From Bacillota bacterium (lineage in GTDB: Bacteria > Bacillota > Bacilli > Paenibacillales > Paenibacillaceae), in assembly GCA_023391635.1 (NCBI GenBank), contig JAEWAQ010000063.1, forward strand, positions 1 through 64,000: a stretch of 64,000 nucleotides of DNA. The letters are read 5' to 3'. Position numbers and translations under genes: made by a program. Positions 16,514 through 25,084 of this stretch are shown here, piece after piece. A model generated the notes under the pieces. It was not told the DNA's origin. It did not search any database and saw only the letters and a program-made list of their open reading frames with translations. How positions within the stretch are numbered: the first letter of the stretch is position 1; each line of letters opens with the position of its first letter.

Positions 16514-17791
16514 GTGCCGCGCAAGCTGCTGTTCGATTTGCGGGTCAAGCAGGAAGACGGCAAGGTGCGCCTGTATTTCGGCAAGGCGACGCCCGCGTAT
16601 TTGGCCGATCCGGAGAATCGGAAACCGCTGACCGTACGCATTTATCGCAAGGAAGAGCCGGATTTCCTATTCGGACGGGACTATCGGGAGTACTTCGACG
16701 GGATCGGCGCGGAAGATGCGAAGGTGATCTATGAAGGGCAATTGCCGGCGGCGGACGGCAGAATGTATACGTATACCGACGAGACGGCCCGTCTTGGCGC
16801 TGTCTATGCGTATTGGGTATCGGGCGGACCGGGGGACGTTCCGACGGGACCGGTGCCCGTGCGCGTGAGGGATGAGCAAATCTGGTGGCCCCTCGCGAAA
16901 ACAACGGAATACATGGAGAGACTGGCCGCGGAATATCCGGAGCTGGTCTCCCTGAAGAGCTTCGGCCAAACGATGCGGGGGCGCGGCATCCGGGGGCTGT
17001 TCGCCGGCAACGTCCGCAACTGCATCGCCCTGGTTGGCCTCGTGCATGCGGGCGAGTCCGGTCCGGAACTGATCCTGCCCGCGGCCGAGCGCATCCTGAA
17101 GGAGGATTCCGGCTTGCTGCAGCGCGCGGGACTTGCGATTTTGCCCGCGGTCAACCTCGATATGCGCGAACTGCAGGTACAAGGCGACCCGACTTATCTG
17201 CGCACCAATTTCAACGGCGTGGACATTAACCGGAATTTTCCCGCCGACTGGGATACGATCGGCACGGATTATGGCCAGAATACGGCAAATCCCCATGTCA
17301 GCACGTATCGCGGGGAAGCGCCGGGCTCCGAACCGGAGACGCGCGCGCTGATGGCGTTCGTGAAGCAAGCCGCGCCGCACGGGGTGTTCTCGTTTCATTC
17401 GCTTGCGAGCATATGCGGCGACGCTTTCCTGGCTTCGAAATCGGCCATGCGCGATAGCGCCTATGCCGATGCATGCCGGACGCTGCTGGAACCGTATTCG
17501 CACGGGTTCTCGCTGGGAGAGCGCTACCGGCTTCAGCTCCGGTATGAATGCACCGCCGGCAGCTTGCCGAGTTGGCTGTACTTGAGCGGAAGACGGCCCG
17601 CTTTCGATCTGGAATGGGATGGTCGGGCGAGATCGCGCATCGCGCTCGCCGACCGGACGACGCGGGAACTGCTGGAGGAATATCAAACCCGGCATTATCA
17701 CGGCATTCGGGAAACGCTGGCTTGGCTGCAGGGCGAAGCGGAGCCACTCGATGCTGCCGGGGCGGACGCAGGCGGTGGCAGCGATGAATAG
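16514..17791 (+). CDS. M14-family zinc carboxypeptidase-like protein
   Basis: A 425-residue cytoplasmic protein without signal peptide. Residues 1-120 form a beta-rich, possibly fibronectin III-like region; residues about 125-400 are an M14 fold. Zinc ligands are seen as His178 and Glu181 (HAGESGPE) and His295 (VFSFHS), the substrate-binding Asn/Arg as DINRNF at 238-242, and a candidate catalytic Glu367 in FDLEWDG. The start is GTG at 16514 with GGAGTGA upstream. M14 enzymes hydrolyse C-terminal amide bonds, and some remove amino acids or amides from non-peptide carriers. Its place inside a sugar locus suggests cleavage of an amide-linked substituent from the imported glycan; this is inference. 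Confidence 0.8.
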   Translation: MPRKLLFDLRVKQEDGKVRLYFGKATPAYLADPENRKPLTVRIYRKEEPDFLFGRDYREYFDGIGAEDAKVIYEGQLPAADGRMYTYTDETARLGAVYAYWVSGGPGDVPTGPVPVRVRDEQIWWPLAKTTEYMERLAAEYPELVSLKSFGQTMRGRGIRGLFAGNVRNCIALVGLVHAGESGPELILPAAERILKEDSGLLQRAGLAILPAVNLDMRELQVQGDPTYLRTNFNGVDINRNFPADWDTIGTDYGQNTANPHVSTYRGEAPGSEPETRALMAFVKQAAPHGVFSFHSLASICGDAFLASKSAMRDSAYADACRTLLEPYSHGFSLGERYRLQLRYECTAGSLPSWLYLSGRRPAFDLEWDGRARSRIALADRTTRELLEEYQTRHYHGIRETLAWLQGEAEPLDAAGADAGGGSDE

Positions 17792-18752
17792 GAAAGTGGT
17801 GATCGCCGACAGCAACTTCCGGAGCGACGATCCCGAGCGGGAAACGCTGCGGGAGACGGGGGCGCGGATCGAGCGCCATCAATGCCGGACCGAGGAGGAA
17901 GTGCTCGCGGCTGCCGCCGATGCGGACGCTCTGCTCGTGCAATTCGCGCCGATCACGCGCAAGGTGATCGAAGGGCTGCAGCGCTGTCGGATCATCGTAC
18001 GCTACGGGATCGGGACAGACAACGTCGACGTGGCGGCGGCGTCGGCGGCCGGCATTCCCGTGTGCAACGTGCCTGACTATTGCCTCGATGAGGTGGCCGA
18101 CCATACGGCGGCCTTCGTGCTGGCGCTGTCGCGCAAGCTGCTGCCCCTGCACCGGTCCGTAGAGAACGGGCTGTGGCAAGCCGAGATGCACGCGCGCCCG
18201 CTGCCGAAGCCGGAGCAATCGATCGTCGGGCTGGTCGGCATGGGCCGCATCGGAGAGCGCGTCGTCCGGAGGCTGCTGCCATTCGGCTTCCGCATCCGGG
18301 TGTACGATCCGTATTTGCCCGCCTCGCATCCGTTGCTCTCGCAAGCGAACGTAATGCGATTCGATGGGTTGGAAGCGTTGTGGGAGCAAGCGGATATCGT
18401 CTCCCTGCACGTTCCGCTGACGCCGCAGACGCGACATATCGTCGACGAGCGAAGCCTGGGGCGGATGAAGCCGACGGCCTTCCTCGTCAATTGCTCCAGG
18501 GGACAGCTGGTCGACAACGAAGCGCTGGCCCGCGCGCTCTCGGGGAACGTCATCGCCGGCGCCGCTCTGGACGTGTTCGAGGAGGAGCCGCTGCCGTCCG
18601 GCCATCCGCTCAGACGGTGCCAGAACCTGCTGATGACCCCGCACGCCGCCTATTATTCCGACGAAGCCTTCCTGGCGCTTCAGCGGCAGGCGGCCGAGGA
18701 AGTCGCGCGCGGGCTTCGCGGGGAGCCGCTGCGCTCCCGGGTCGACCGCTGA
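17784..18752 (+). CDS. D-isomer-specific 2-hydroxyacid dehydrogenase
   Basis: A 322-residue NAD(P)-dependent dehydrogenase of the phosphoglycerate/hydroxypyruvate reductase group. The Rossmann motif GLVGMGRIGERV is near residue 150, and the three catalytic residues are in VNCSRGQ (Arg), DVFEEEP (Glu) and PHAAYYS (His). It interconverts a 2-oxoacid and a D-2-hydroxyacid. The ATG at 17784 overlaps the peptidase gene by eight bases, suggesting coupling; GGCGGTGG is a weak ribosome site. In this locus it may reduce a 2-oxoacid produced by the downstream enzymes, or oxidise a sugar acid. A second member of the family is encoded at 28138. Confidence 0.88.
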   Translation: MNRKVVIADSNFRSDDPERETLRETGARIERHQCRTEEEVLAAAADADALLVQFAPITRKVIEGLQRCRIIVRYGIGTDNVDVAAASAAGIPVCNVPDYCLDEVADHTAAFVLALSRKLLPLHRSVENGLWQAEMHARPLPKPEQSIVGLVGMGRIGERVVRRLLPFGFRIRVYDPYLPASHPLLSQANVMRFDGLEALWEQADIVSLHVPLTPQTRHIVDERSLGRMKPTAFLVNCSRGQLVDNEALARALSGNVIAGAALDVFEEEPLPSGHPLRRCQNLLMTPHAAYYSDEAFLALQRQAAEEVARGLRGEPLRSRVDR

Positions 18753-18834
18753 CGAATCGAGGGTTGGACGGGCATGCTTATCGACAATCGACAGGTCGGA
18801 GAGTGCCATCAAGCCACAAGAGGAGAAGCTGCGC

Positions 18835-19581
18835 ATGACGCAATGGGAGGACGTATTCTCGACGCCGGCGGACAATCCGCTCGTGCCGAAATTTCCGATC
18901 CGGTTCCGCCGGACGGAAATATTGACGGTCATTTACCGTACGGACCCGGACCGGATCAAGTCCGTCATTCCGGACGAACTGGAGAGAGTGAGCGATTACG
19001 CGATCGCCCATTTCTATCACATGAACGACGCCGAATGGTTCGGCGATTATTACGAATTCGCGCTGCAGGTCGAAGTGCGTCTGAAGGGAACGGATATCGC
19101 CGGCGCCTATTCGCCGTACTTGTATCTCGGACACGACGGCGCGGTGGCGGCCGGCAGGGAAATCTACGGGCAGCCCAAAAAATTCGGCAACCCCAGCCTG
19201 GCGTTCGTCGGCGACTTGATCGTCGGCAAGGTGGAGCGCAACGGCATCGACGTCATTACCGGGACGATGGGCTATAAGCAGCGTAGATCCAGCTTCGAGC
19301 AGTTGGTTGCCCGTATCCCCTTCACCCGGAACATCAATCTGAAGATCGTGCCGCACATCGACGGAACTCCCGCGATCAAGCAATTGACCGCCCGTACGTT
19401 CCAGGACGTCGAGGTTCACGAATGCTGGGAAGGTGCGGCGACGGTGGAATTGCGGCCGAACGCGCAAGCGCCGCTGTACCGGCTGCCGGTCGTCGAGATG
19501 CTGGAAGGCTTCTATTGGGTCGCCGATTTCACGCTGCCGTTCGGCGAAGTGATCCACGATTATTTGGCGCAGCGAAAATAG
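18835..19581 (+). CDS. Acetoacetate decarboxylase-family protein
   Basis: A 248-residue protein of the acetoacetate decarboxylase (ADC) superfamily. The active-site pair is Lys115-Lys116 in AGREIYGQPKKFG, the same positions as the Schiff-base lysine and its neighbour in the clostridial enzyme. AGGAGA lies before the ATG. True ADC makes acetone, but ADC-like proteins in sugar or aromatic loci can act as Schiff-base aldolases or decarboxylases on other oxoacids. Next to SDR and MR/MLE genes, a role in decarboxylating or cleaving a beta-oxoacid from a sugar acid is more likely than solventogenesis. Substrate unproven. Confidence 0.85.
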   Translation: MTQWEDVFSTPADNPLVPKFPIRFRRTEILTVIYRTDPDRIKSVIPDELERVSDYAIAHFYHMNDAEWFGDYYEFALQVEVRLKGTDIAGAYSPYLYLGHDGAVAAGREIYGQPKKFGNPSLAFVGDLIVGKVERNGIDVITGTMGYKQRRSSFEQLVARIPFTRNINLKIVPHIDGTPAIKQLTARTFQDVEVHECWEGAATVELRPNAQAPLYRLPVVEMLEGFYWVADFTLPFGEVIHDYLAQRK

Positions 19582-19601
19582 AGCGTAAAGGGGCGAAGGC
19601 G

Positions 19602-20339
19602 GTGGCACAGTGGCATTTCGACGGGCAAACGGTGGCGATCACGGGCGGCGGAGGCGGCATCGGCAGCCTCCTGGCCGAACGATTCGCCGCGTCCGGCGCG
19701 AACGTATATGTATGCGGCAGAAACGCAACGATCCGAGATATGGCGCATCAGCCTCGCATTCACGCAAGCGCGGTTGACGTGACGGATGCGCGGCAGGTGC
19801 AGGACTGGATCCGCGGCATCGCGGATGAGAGGCGGCGCGTGGACGTGTTGATCAATGCAGCCGGCATCTGCCCTGTCGTCACGATCGAAGAGACGGATCC
19901 CGAGCTGTGGGACCGGATCGTCGACGTCAACCTGAAAGGCACGTTCCTGCCGTCGCAGGCCGTCATTCCGCTGATGAAGCGGCAGGGCTTCGGCCGAATC
20001 GTCAACTTCAGCTCGATCGCCGCCTTCACCGGGGGAAGCATCGTCTCGGCGGCTTATGCGGCTGCCAAAGGCGGCGTCGTGTCGTTGACCAAGGCGATGG
20101 CTCATGCGTTGTCCCCAAGCGGGATCACCGTCAATTGCGTCGCGCCGGGGCCGGCCAGGACGGCGATGATCGCCGATTTCCCCCCGGAGCTGATGGGAAA
20201 GTTGACGGCGTCGACGCCGAACCGCCGCCTGGGCGAAGCGGAGGACGTCGCGCACGCCGTCCTGTTCCTGGCAGACCGGGACAGCTCGCATCTGACGGGG
20301 GCGACGATCGACGTCAACGGCGGCTTGCATATGAGATGA
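19602..20339 (+). CDS. Short-chain dehydrogenase/reductase (first of three)
   Basis: A 245-residue classical SDR using NAD(P). The cofactor motif is TGGGGGIG at about residue 16, then INAAG near 80, the catalytic Ser in FSSIAAF and the Tyr-Lys pair in YAAAK near 153, and the C-terminal GGLHMR. The start is GTG at 19602 with AAAGGGG upstream; the open frame extends far upstream into the ADC gene but that part is not coding. It sits 20 bp after the ADC-like gene. It is a candidate sugar or sugar-acid alcohol dehydrogenase. Confidence 0.88.
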   Translation: MAQWHFDGQTVAITGGGGGIGSLLAERFAASGANVYVCGRNATIRDMAHQPRIHASAVDVTDARQVQDWIRGIADERRRVDVLINAAGICPVVTIEETDPELWDRIVDVNLKGTFLPSQAVIPLMKRQGFGRIVNFSSIAAFTGGSIVSAAYAAAKGGVVSLTKAMAHALSPSGITVNCVAPGPARTAMIADFPPELMGKLTASTPNRRLGEAEDVAHAVLFLADRDSSHLTGATIDVNGGLHMR

Positions 20340-20361
20340 ACGGAAATGGAGCGGCTGACGC

Positions 20362-21459
20362 ATGATCATAACGGAACTGGAAGCGTTCCAAGTGGCGATA
20401 CCGCTTCCGCAGCCGATCTCCGTGTCGAATAGGACGATCGCGGAGCGGGATTTCGTTCTTGTGCGCATCCGCACGGACGAAGGGTTGGAAGGCTGCGGAT
20501 ACGGCCTGGCTCGCGGCGGGCTGGTCGCGGAGAGCATTCGGCATCACCTTGCGCCTGTGCTGGCAGGCCAAGATCCGCTCGCCACGGAATCGCTATGGCA
20601 GGAAATGTACGGGAGCACGCGGTATTTGGGCCGCAAAGGCTTGCTGATGCGGGCGATCAGCGCGGTGGACATCGCGTTGTGGGACTTGAAGGGCAAGGCG
20701 GCAGGCATGCCCTTGTGGCGGCTGCTTGGCGGCTCGAGCCCCCATGTGCCGGCGATTGCGGCAGGCGGCTATTACCGCGACGGGACGAGTCTTGCCGACG
20801 TGGAAAGCGAATACGCGGCGTATCGGGAGCAAGGCTATCAAGAGGCCAAGATGATGGTCGGCCGATTGCCGATCGAGGCGGATATGGAACGGATCGCCGC
20901 GGCGAGGCGGGGTCTCGGAGAATGGATCCCGCTCATGCTGGATTTCGGCGGGCTGCTGCCCGATGCCAAGGCGGCACTGGCTTGGGTGAACCGATTATCG
21001 TCCTATCCGATCGCCTTCATCGAGGATCCGTTCATGCCCGACGATACGCTTGCGCTGGAGCAGTTGGCTCGGTCGAGTCTCATTCCGATTGCCGCGGGAG
21101 AAGAGGAGAGCGGGCGATGGACGTTTCGGGAGCTGCTGCAGCGCAGCGCCGTGGACGTATTGCGGCACGATGCGACGGTCGCGGGCGGCATTTCGGAATG
21201 GCTGAAGATCGGGCATCTGGCGCTTGCCTACAACAAGACGATGCTGCCGCACTGGTTTCCGGAAATCCATATCCATCTGGCCGCCGCCATGCCTTCGACG
21301 ATCGGTGTGGAATTCATCCCGGAATCGTCGGGCGTCATGAACTTCCACCTGCTCACGAATCGTGGCTTATGCGTGAAGGACGGCTTTGCGGAGGCGCCGA
21401 ACGCTGCGGGGCTCGGCATCGAATGGCGGGAAGAAGCGATAAGCGAATACAGAAGATAG
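20362..21459 (+). CDS. Enolase-superfamily (mandelate racemase/MLE) enzyme
   Basis: A 365-residue two-domain enzyme: capping domain (1-130) and TIM barrel. Metal ligands are Asp194 (LMLDFGG), Glu221 (FIEDPF) and Glu247 (AAGEEE), with an Asp270-His297 dyad (RHDATVAGG, LPHWFPEIH) and Glu317, all at or within one residue of the mandelate racemase positions. The usual KxK motif is KMM here (Lys163, Met165), so the second lysine base is missing. With only the His-Asp dyad as base, a sugar-acid dehydratase is more likely than a racemase. The ribosome site (GGAGCGG) is modest. Neighbouring SDR genes fit an oxidative sugar-acid route. Confidence 0.88.
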   Translation: MIITELEAFQVAIPLPQPISVSNRTIAERDFVLVRIRTDEGLEGCGYGLARGGLVAESIRHHLAPVLAGQDPLATESLWQEMYGSTRYLGRKGLLMRAISAVDIALWDLKGKAAGMPLWRLLGGSSPHVPAIAAGGYYRDGTSLADVESEYAAYREQGYQEAKMMVGRLPIEADMERIAAARRGLGEWIPLMLDFGGLLPDAKAALAWVNRLSSYPIAFIEDPFMPDDTLALEQLARSSLIPIAAGEEESGRWTFRELLQRSAVDVLRHDATVAGGISEWLKIGHLALAYNKTMLPHWFPEIHIHLAAAMPSTIGVEFIPESSGVMNFHLLTNRGLCVKDGFAEAPNAAGLGIEWREEAISEYRR

Positions 21460-21471
21460 GAGCGGATGCTG

Positions 21472-22230
21472 ATGGAGATGCGCGGCAAAGTGGCGGTCGT
21501 GACCGGCGGCGCCCAGGGCATCGGTGAAGCGGTCGTGCGGCGGCTCGCCGCGGCAGGCGCCGTCGCGGTTATCGCCGATTACCGGCTGGAAGCGGCCGAA
21601 GCTTGCGCTTCCCGCGCGGCTTCGTTGTCTGGGGCGGCGGTGGAAGTACGGCACGTTGACGTAGCGGATTCAGCCAGTGTCCGCGAGTTGATGCAAGGAA
21701 TTCACCAAGCGCATGGCCGGCTGGACATCCTGGTCAACAATGCCGGCGTGCAGTTGAACAAGGCATCGCTGGAGCTGACGGACGAAGAGTGGGACCGGAT
21801 GATCGCGGTCAACCTGGACGGACCGTTCCGCTGCGCTCGCGAAGCCGGCCGTTTCATGGCCGCGCAGGGCGGCGGCGCGATCGTCAGCATCTCCTCCGTC
21901 GCCGAGAAGTTCGGCTTGCCGCGGCGGCTGCCATATTGCGTCGCCAAAGCCGGCGTATCCTCGATGACCCGCGTGCTCGCGGCAGAATGGGCGGAGTTGG
22001 GCATACGGGTGAATGCGGTCGCGCCGGGATATGTATGGACGGACTTGAATCGGCACGCCATGAAGCAAGGCTATATCCGGCAGGAGGACATCGAAGGCCA
22101 AATTCCGCAGCGCCGGCTCGCCGAGCCGGCGGAAATCGCGGAGGCCGTGCTGTATCTATGCTCGGAGGCCGCCGGTTACGTGACGGGACAGACGTTGTTT
22201 GTCGACGGCGGCTATTCGGCAGCGAAATAA
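21472..22230 (+). CDS. Short-chain dehydrogenase/reductase (second of three)
   Basis: A 252-residue classical SDR. The cofactor motif is TGGAQGIG, then VNNAGVQLN, the catalytic Ser in SISSVAE and Tyr-Lys in YCVAK, with the VAPGYVWTDL segment and C-terminal GQTLFVDGGYSAAK. AGGAG is nine bases before the ATG at 21472 and only three before an alternative at 21466, so 21472 is preferred. The start lies 12 bp after the MR/MLE stop. KduD-like or sugar-acid 4-dehydrogenase roles are plausible; the sequence does not settle this. Confidence 0.88.
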   Translation: MEMRGKVAVVTGGAQGIGEAVVRRLAAAGAVAVIADYRLEAAEACASRAASLSGAAVEVRHVDVADSASVRELMQGIHQAHGRLDILVNNAGVQLNKASLELTDEEWDRMIAVNLDGPFRCAREAGRFMAAQGGGAIVSISSVAEKFGLPRRLPYCVAKAGVSSMTRVLAAEWAELGIRVNAVAPGYVWTDLNRHAMKQGYIRQEDIEGQIPQRRLAEPAEIAEAVLYLCSEAAGYVTGQTLFVDGGYSAAK

Positions 22231-22252
22231 TCGGAGAGGAGAGCGGCCGGAC

Positions 22253-23242
22253 ATGAACGCGAATCGGAACGTACAAGGAAATGCGAACAGAAGCGGGGAG
22301 CCGGGATTGCCCGCGATATGGCGCGAATCCAGAGTCAACGGCTACTGCTCTGTCGTGGGCGAGAACGAATTTTTGCGAGTCGAAGCGGTACCTTCCCGCG
22401 GCAGCAAAATCGTCTCCTTGCGCAACAAGCAATCGGGGAAGGAATGGGTTTATCGCAACGATCGTCCGTGGCACCCCCTGCGATACGGCATGGATTGGGG
22501 GGGCGGAGACCGGATGGGCTGGGACGAGATGTTTCCCACGATCCTGCCCTGCCTGTGCCCGGACCGGCCTTGGGAGCATGCCAGTTACCCGGATCATGGC
22601 GAAGTCTGGCCACTCCCCTGGCAATGCGAGATCGGCGATCGCGACGTTCGGATGCGGGTGTACGGCGTCCAGGTTCCTTACAGACTGGACAAAACATGCC
22701 GGCTGGAAGGGCAAGATTTGATCATCGAATATGAACTGACCAATCCGACGCCATTTCCGATTTCCTATTTGTGGGCCGCTCATTTCCTGCTCGACGTGGA
22801 GCCCGGCACCCGGCTGATCACCGAACCGGGTCTCGATTCCGTGATTTATTATTATTCGCACATGGGGCGTCTCGGCCGCATGAACGATCGCTTGAGCTAT
22901 CCCGCGGCAAGCAAGGACGGCGCGACCGTCATGCTGGACGAGACGGAACCGAAGCTGGACCGGGCCGCCGAGAAATATTGGTTCGAGCGGGAGTTGACGC
23001 AAGGATACGCAGGCGTCGTGACCCCGCAAGGCGGGAAGCTGATGTACAGATTCGCGCCGGAGGATGTGCCCTATTTGGCGGTCTGGGCCAACTATGGGGC
23101 GTTCTGGGGGGAGTACAACTTCGCGTTCGAGCCGGCGACGGGATTCCTAGACGACGTGTCGATCGCGAAGAAGCTTGGGCGGGTACGACAGGTGGAAGCT
23201 TACGCATCGCGCCGTTGGACATTGACCATCACCGTTCAGTAA
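22253..23242 (+). CDS. Mutarotase-like (DUF4432-type) protein
   Basis: A 329-residue beta-sandwich protein resembling the galactose mutarotase/aldose epimerase superfamily. It shows FLRVEAVPSRGSKIVSLRNK near residue 40, the DWGGGDRMGWDEMFPTI segment that is rich in possible sugar-contacting residues, and FEPATGFLDDV near the C-terminus. GGAGAGG lies upstream of the ATG at 22253; the frame extends upstream without a good start. Family members act on the anomeric carbon of free or lactonised sugars or are of unknown function. It would be a natural partner for a sugar 1-dehydrogenase in this locus. Confidence 0.7.
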   Translation: MNANRNVQGNANRSGEPGLPAIWRESRVNGYCSVVGENEFLRVEAVPSRGSKIVSLRNKQSGKEWVYRNDRPWHPLRYGMDWGGGDRMGWDEMFPTILPCLCPDRPWEHASYPDHGEVWPLPWQCEIGDRDVRMRVYGVQVPYRLDKTCRLEGQDLIIEYELTNPTPFPISYLWAAHFLLDVEPGTRLITEPGLDSVIYYYSHMGRLGRMNDRLSYPAASKDGATVMLDETEPKLDRAAEKYWFERELTQGYAGVVTPQGGKLMYRFAPEDVPYLAVWANYGAFWGEYNFAFEPATGFLDDVSIAKKLGRVRQVEAYASRRWTLTITVQ

Positions 23243-23283
23243 CGGCAAGCTCACAATCCACCTCGGTAAGGAGGAATCGTACC

Positions 23284-24054
23284 ATGGGCAAATTGTCAGG
23301 CATGGTCGCAGTCGTGACCGGCGCCGGTACCGGCATCGGCCGAGGCATCGCCGGATCGCTCGCCGGTCACGGCGCCGCCGTGTATATCGCTTCGCATACG
23401 CGCGATACGGGGGAGGAGGCGGCCGCAAGCATTCGGGAGCAGGGCGGCAAAGCCGCATGGGTGTACGCGGACGTGTCCCGCACCGATAGCGTGCAAGCGT
23501 TAATGAATCATATCGGAAGCAAGGAAGGTCGGCTGGACCACTTATGCAACAATGCCGGCGTGGAACTGTTCAAGTCGCTGGACGACACGAGCGAAGAAGA
23601 CTTCGATTTCGTGATCGGCACCGATCTGAAGGGCGTCTTCCTGATGTGCAAATACGCGCTTCCCCTGCTGCGACGTTCAAGCAATGCCAGCATCGTCAAC
23701 ATTTCATCTGTACACGCGGCTTCCACCATTCCCGGCATCTCCGCATACGCCGCGGCCAAAGGCGGAGTCAACGCCATGACCAGAAGTTTCGCGCAGGAAC
23801 TGGGTCCGCAAGGCATCCGCGTCAACTCCGTATGTCCCGGCTTTATCGCGACTCCGATATGGGACCGCTTCCTGGCCGCGCAGCCGGACCCGGAGCGGGT
23901 CGATCGCGAGACGAAACAACTGCACGCCGTTCGGCGCATCGGGCTGCCGCAGGACGTGGCGGAGATGGTCGCTTATCTCGCTTCCGTCGATGCAGGCTTC
24001 GTGTCGGGCAGCACGTTGTTCGTCGATGGCGGATTGACATCCAGATTGTATTAG
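23284..24054 (+). CDS. Short-chain dehydrogenase/reductase (third of three)
   Basis: A 256-residue classical SDR with VTGAGTGIGRG, CNNAGVELF, the catalytic Ser in VNISSVHA and the Tyr-Lys pair in YAAAK, and VCPGFIATPIWDRF typical of glucose 1-dehydrogenase-like members. The ribosome site AAGGAGGA is strong and fixes the ATG at 23284. Thirteen bases separate it from the MBL gene. Three SDRs in one locus suggests sequential oxidation or reduction of the same carbon skeleton. Substrates are not predictable. Confidence 0.9.
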   Translation: MGKLSGMVAVVTGAGTGIGRGIAGSLAGHGAAVYIASHTRDTGEEAAASIREQGGKAAWVYADVSRTDSVQALMNHIGSKEGRLDHLCNNAGVELFKSLDDTSEEDFDFVIGTDLKGVFLMCKYALPLLRRSSNASIVNISSVHAASTIPGISAYAAAKGGVNAMTRSFAQELGPQGIRVNSVCPGFIATPIWDRFLAAQPDPERVDRETKQLHAVRRIGLPQDVAEMVAYLASVDAGFVSGSTLFVDGGLTSRLY

Positions 24055-24067
24055 GGAGGCGAATGGA

Positions 24068-25069
24068 ATGGAAGTCGTACCCGGCATTCTGCAGCATCAT
24101 GTCGACCTCGGGTCGAGAGACTTGTTTCTGTATTCCGTGCACGGGGATCGTCGGCATCTGCTGATCGATACCGGATTGGCATCTTCGCCGGAGCTGGCGA
24201 TCGAGCCGGATTTGCGCCGGCACGGCTTGCGGTTGGCGGACGTCGATACGGTGATCCTCACCCATGCCGATGCCGACCATATCGGCGGCAATGAGGCCGT
24301 TGCCGAGACTGCGGCCCATGCGCGATTTTACTGCCATGAGCAGGATAGGGCGCTCGTCGAGCACCCGGACGCACTTCTGTACGACCGCTACGATCAATTT
24401 CGCCGCGATCACGGCATCGCCTACGAGCCTGAAGTGATGGACGCACTGCGGGGCATGCTGCCGGATCGACTGCCTGCCGTTCATCTGGGATTGACGGGGG
24501 GAGAGACGGTTCCGTACGGCCCGGACCGGGCCTTGTCCGTCCTGCATACACCCGGCCACACGCAGGGCCATGTCTCCTTGTACGATGCCGCAGGCAAGCT
24601 GGCGTTCATCGGGGACTCCGTGCTGCGGCACGGGACCGTCGCCTGCACCGGGGAGCTGATCGCGCCTCCGACTTATTTGAACGTCGACGCGTATTTGGGT
24701 TCGATCCGGCTGCTGCGGTCGCTTCCGCTCGATTACATGTGCACTTGCCATTTCGGCGTTCTGAAAGGCAGCGGCATTGCGCGATTCCTGGACGATAGCG
24801 ATCAATTCGTGGCTCGCTTCGAGCAAGTGCTGCTCGGCATTCTGGCACATTCTTCGGCAGTCTGGACGATGAAGGCGCTGCTGGCGGAATTGACGCCGGT
24901 TTATCCCGAATATGCGTTTCCCGTCGATTTCGCTTACCCGGTATATGCGCATATGAACAAACTGGCGGAGCAAGGGATATATGCAGTAACAGAGACGGAT
25001 CAAGGCACGGGGTGGATAATCAACGACGGCCCGGGCGCTCCGTTTGCAGGGGCGAAGACAACTCGATAG
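24068..25069 (+). CDS. MBL-fold metal-dependent hydrolase
   Basis: A 333-residue metallo-beta-lactamase-fold protein. The metal motif is THADADHIGG at residues 65-74, in which the second His of the usual HxHxDH is an Asp, a variant found in several MBL subfamilies. Further ligands lie in HTPGHTQGHV (about 159-168), IGDS and CHFG. AGGGAGG precedes the ATG. It lies between an SDR and the heparinase-like gene. In a sugar-oxidation pathway an MBL hydrolase could open a lactone or a thioester, a hypothesis consistent with, but not shown by, the sequence. Confidence 0.82.
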   Translation: MEVVPGILQHHVDLGSRDLFLYSVHGDRRHLLIDTGLASSPELAIEPDLRRHGLRLADVDTVILTHADADHIGGNEAVAETAAHARFYCHEQDRALVEHPDALLYDRYDQFRRDHGIAYEPEVMDALRGMLPDRLPAVHLGLTGGETVPYGPDRALSVLHTPGHTQGHVSLYDAAGKLAFIGDSVLRHGTVACTGELIAPPTYLNVDAYLGSIRLLRSLPLDYMCTCHFGVLKGSGIARFLDDSDQFVARFEQVLLGILAHSSAVWTMKALLAELTPVYPEYAFPVDFAYPVYAHMNKLAEQGIYAVTETDQGTGWIINDGPGAPFAGAKTTR

Positions 25070-25084
25070 GGGAGGAGGAGGCAC

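Noticed and set aside
17298..18932. Long minus-strand open frame opposite the peptidase and hydroxyacid dehydrogenase genes
   Set aside because: Shadow of two well supported genes; Arg-rich, no motif.
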